Shown in pieces: positions 36,573 through 38,705 of a DNA stretch of 38,705 nucleotides. Positions within the stretch are counted from its first letter, which is position 1; each line of letters starts with the position of its first letter. This DNA comes from a virus, in IMG/VR virus record IMGVR_UViG_3300034760_000018, positions 1 to 38,705 of that record; one strand, 5' to 3'. The notes beneath the pieces were generated by a model that saw only the letters and a list, made by a program, of their open reading frames with translations, ran no database searches and was not told the DNA's origin. A program made the position numbers and the translations under genes.

Positions 36573-36748
36573 TTTACGTCAACAAATGCGGCCATTGGAA
36601 GATTGAGGTTTCGCCGCCGCATCCGGCATGGATCACACTCCAATGGGGCGCCGCCGAGCTTCGGCATCTGAAGGTCGAGGATTTGCGCGACCTGGGGCAC
36701 CTCATTGACCGAGCAGAGGCGGCTATCGTCGCGGCAGGTGCAGAATGA
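36569..36748 (+). CDS. 59-residue hypothetical protein
   Basis: A short frame from ATG 36569 (ATGA overlap) to TGA 36748 (ATGA overlap with NinB). Two strands (MIYVNKCGHWKIEV, AWITLQWG) are followed by a helix (VEDLRDLGHLIDRAEAAIVA). It is not recognised. Exact coupling on both sides makes it credible. Confidence 0.55.
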   Translation: MIYVNKCGHWKIEVSPPHPAWITLQWGAAELRHLKVEDLRDLGHLIDRAEAAIVAAGAE

Positions 36749-37134
36749 GCCACCTAATCACCCTCACCACGGCGCGCCAGCGCGAGCGGGCCAAGGCGCT
36801 CATCGACAAGGCACCGCACGGCTTCGTTGCCGAGCTCCGCGAGCCGCGGCGGACCTTGCCGCAGAACGACCGCCTCTGGGCCATGCTCACTGACATAAGC
36901 CACGCCAAGCCAATGGGCCGGCGACACACGCCCGACGACTGGAAGGCGATCGCAATGAACGCTTGCGGGTGGGAGTGCCAGTTCTGCGAGGGGCTAGATG
37001 GCCGCCCGTTCCCGATCGGGTTCCGCTCGTCGCAGCTCAGCAAGTCGCAAATGACCACGCTTATGGATTGGCTCCAAGCGTTCGGTGACGAGCATGGGGT
37101 GCCTTGGAGCGAGCCTGAAAGGAAAGCGGCGTGA
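36745..37134 (+). CDS. ninB: NinB recombination protein
   Basis: A 129-residue protein matching the lambda NinB/Orf family: PRRTLPQNDRLWAMLTDIS, then HTPDDWKAIAMNACGWE, EGLDGRPFPIGFRSSQLSKS and a helix ending FGDEHGVPWSE. NinB/Orf binds single-stranded DNA and helps load annealing or RecA proteins, substituting for RecFOR. It lies among Rad52-like, SSB and HNH genes. ATGA coupling upstream and GTGA downstream. Confidence 0.87.
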   Translation: MSHLITLTTARQRERAKALIDKAPHGFVAELREPRRTLPQNDRLWAMLTDISHAKPMGRRHTPDDWKAIAMNACGWECQFCEGLDGRPFPIGFRSSQLSKSQMTTLMDWLQAFGDEHGVPWSEPERKAA

Positions 37135-37328
37135 GCGCCATATTGCAAGAGGGCTTCGAGGCCCAAGCGGCATCACTTCGCGACTTCGGCTATCCAGATG
37201 TTACCGCAGAGATGATCCGTGAAGCTCACCGCAAATGGATGGCCGGTGAGGATCTTGTCGGCATCATCGAAATGATGTGCGAGCGAGCATTTGAGGATCA
37301 TCCGAGAATCTTTGGCGAGAAGCCATGA
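37131..37328 (+). CDS. Hypothetical protein
   Basis: A 65-residue helical protein started at GTG 37131 (GTGA overlap): EGFEAQAASLRDFGYPDVTA then EMIREAHRKWMAGEDLVGII. It is not recognised. It lies between NinB and the excisionase. Confidence 0.5.
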   Translation: MSAILQEGFEAQAASLRDFGYPDVTAEMIREAHRKWMAGEDLVGIIEMMCERAFEDHPRIFGEKP

Positions 37329-37370
37329 CCCTCTGGCCAGCGATGCTTAGGCGCCAGAAAGCCGCTGCCC

Positions 37371-37667
37371 ATGTCGGCTGAGCGCGTCGGTATTTCGGAG
37401 GCGGCATTGATTGCCGGCATTCCAAAGCGCACCCTACAGGCCCAAGCGGCTGCTGGCGGCATCCCTGGTGCTGGCAAGCCTGCTGGACGCTGGACATTTG
37501 ACGTTGAAGCCCTGCGCCGTTGGGCGCGCACTGTGAACAGGAAGTCGCCATGCCAAAAAACCTCTACCTTCGGGATGGCATCTGGCAGGCGCGTTTCAAG
37601 GTGCTCGGCGTCGAATACCGACGAAGTTTACATACGGCTGTTCGGGCGGACGCAGAGCGCCGCCTGA
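37371..37667 (+). CDS. Excisionase-like HTH protein
   Basis: A protein with a MerR/excisionase-type winged helix in its first 55 residues: VGISEAALIAGIPKRTLQAQ, AAAGGIPGAGKPAGRWTFDV and ALRRWAR. Such proteins bend attachment-site DNA and direct integrase to excision. The frame continues past the integrase start to 37667 (98 residues, 118-base overlap). That tail (from about Cys61) is low-quality sequence in the shadow of integrase, so the functional part is the N-terminal 60 residues. The ribosome site is weak. Confidence 0.62.
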   Translation: MSAERVGISEAALIAGIPKRTLQAQAAAGGIPGAGKPAGRWTFDVEALRRWARTVNRKSPCQKTSTFGMASGRRVSRCSASNTDEVYIRLFGRTQSAA

Positions 37668-38578
37668 AGGCGTTTCGCAAGCAGATAGAGGGAGAGGCCC
37701 GTTTTGGCGTTGTTGGCCCTAGGACGTTCGCTGAGGCGGTGGAGAGCTGGAATGCCCACGCCACCCGCGACCTGTCCCATAAGACGGTCCAGCGCTACAT
37801 GGTAAGCCTCAAGCAAGCCTGGAACCACCTGTCGGCCCTGCCCGTCCATACGATCACGACAGGCAAGCTCAACGACATGGTGAAGGCCCGGCGCATCATG
37901 GGCGCGAAGACAGCCACGATCAGGCGCGACCTGACGGCCATCTCGGCAGTGCTCAAGCACGCGGCCGATGAAGAATGGATGGAGGACATCAACCCTACGC
38001 TGGCGGTTCGCAGCAAACAGGGGATGAAAGAGCGGCGCGATCCTATCGTCCTGCCGAATGACAGCGACATTGCGCTCGTGCTGTCGCTGGCACCAGCGCG
38101 CTTTGCTGACGCAATGGAGTTCGCCCGCGAGACAGGGATGCGCCAAGACGAGATTTTCGGGCTAACCCACCGCCAAATATCGGGCGGGGAAATCACGATC
38201 ACGGGCAAGCGCAACAAGCGGCGGGTGATACCGCTGACCAAGAAAGCTCTGCGAATTATAGAGCGCCAAGCGCAACGGATGGGGTCGCCGTTCGTGTTCT
38301 ACCACAGCAATGGGGAGAGGTGGTCCAGCCCGTCCGCGCGCTTCGGGGCCATCCGCCGTCGAGCCGAGAAAGCGGCACGGAAAGCGGCACAGGATTTCAC
38401 AGGCTTTCGCTTCCACGATCTGCGGCACTTGTTCGCGGTGGAATACCTGCAAGCTAAGCGCGGATCGCTCTATGATCTGCAAATGCTGCTGGGCCACGAT
38501 AGTGTGACCACTACCGAGATTTACCTTGAGCACCTGACGCCCGAACAGAAACTAGCGGCAACGCACGGGGCGGCACGC

Positions 38579-38596
<18 letters not shown>
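37550..38596 (+). CDS. int: Tyrosine-family integrase
   Basis: A 348-residue integrase from ATG 37550 (AGGAAG six bases upstream); a TTG at 37520 would add ten residues with no support. An N-terminal arm-binding strand set (NLYLRDGIWQARFKVLG), a core-binding SAM-like domain (about 58-150, HKTVQRYMVSLKQAWNHL) and the catalytic domain with Arg198 (TGMRQDEI), Lys220 or Lys223, His289 and Arg292 (FHDLRH), His316 (LLGHDS) and nucleophile Tyr325 (TEIYLEHL). All catalytic residues are present. The gene crosses the contig join, and the attP tRNA half begins 68 bases after its stop. Confidence 0.93.

Positions 38597-38705
<109 letters not shown>

Noticed and set aside
37325-37381. 18-codon frame before the excisionase
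   Set aside because: It has an ATGA overlap but encodes too little to judge and has no conserved feature; it may be only a coupling frame.

Overview
This window is a complete circular temperate-phage genome. Its first 127 bases recur exactly as its last 127, the usual signature of a circular assembly, so the true unit is 38,578 bp. GC is high (about 60 percent by eye), coding is dense, and ATGA/GTGA stop-start overlaps are everywhere. The gene families (DnaA domain IV protein, RusA, Rad52-like annealase, NinB, DUF6456-like protein) and the Arg-tRNA half at the attachment site suggest an alphaproteobacterial host, most likely a sphingomonad; that host call is inference. Heads and tail are podovirus-like: SU10-type portal, capsid and adaptor, a hub protein of P22 gp10 size, ejection proteins, and no tape measure or tail-tube genes.

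Layout. (1) 1-200: attP. The minus strand carries the 5' half of a tRNA-Arg(CCU), with a promoter-like sequence just upstream of it. (2) 201-2602, plus strand: eight small accessory genes beyond attP, several of them paralogues of early genes elsewhere (GIY-YIG-like, TPGPW family, Lar-type zinc ribbon). (3) 24706 down to 2599, minus strand: the late operon, reading terminase, portal, scaffold, capsid, adaptor, hub, collar fibre, ejection proteins, SGNH-esterase tailspike, endolysin, holin candidate and spanin candidates. Three small plus-strand genes are embedded in it. A promoter at 24847-24819 with a DnaA box just upstream probably starts this operon. (4) 31138 down to 24869, minus strand: the early-left operon, reading Cro-like protein, GIY-YIG/HTH fusion, winged-helix protein, RusA, a conserved PC-motif protein, stand-alone DnaA DNA-binding domain, replication protein, adenine methyltransferase, DUF6456-like protein. 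(5) 31150-32308: the immunity region, an S24-type repressor and a lipoprotein bracketed by five copies of a GGGGGATATTTCCCCC-like operator. (6) 32352-38596, plus strand: the early-right operon, reading small unknown genes, Gp157, Rad52-like annealase, SSB, HNH protein, NinB, excisionase, tyrosine integrase.

How it works together. In the lysogen the repressor should hold the flanking early operons off at the operators and autoregulate through the site abutting its own GTG start, while the linked lipoprotein stays expressed. On induction, Xis/Int excise the phage. Circularisation joins the early-right operon to the 201-2602 genes, which integration separates from it. Early-left products replicate and modify DNA and supply candidate late activators, then the late operon builds and releases virions.

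Most notable points: integration into a tRNA 5' half with a phage-borne replacement promoter; a possible +1 frameshift (CCC TGA) fusing a virion protein to an M15-peptidase-like domain; a DnaA-box/late-promoter arrangement beside a phage DnaA domain IV gene; and a GIY-YIG/HTH fusion next to the Cro-like gene.
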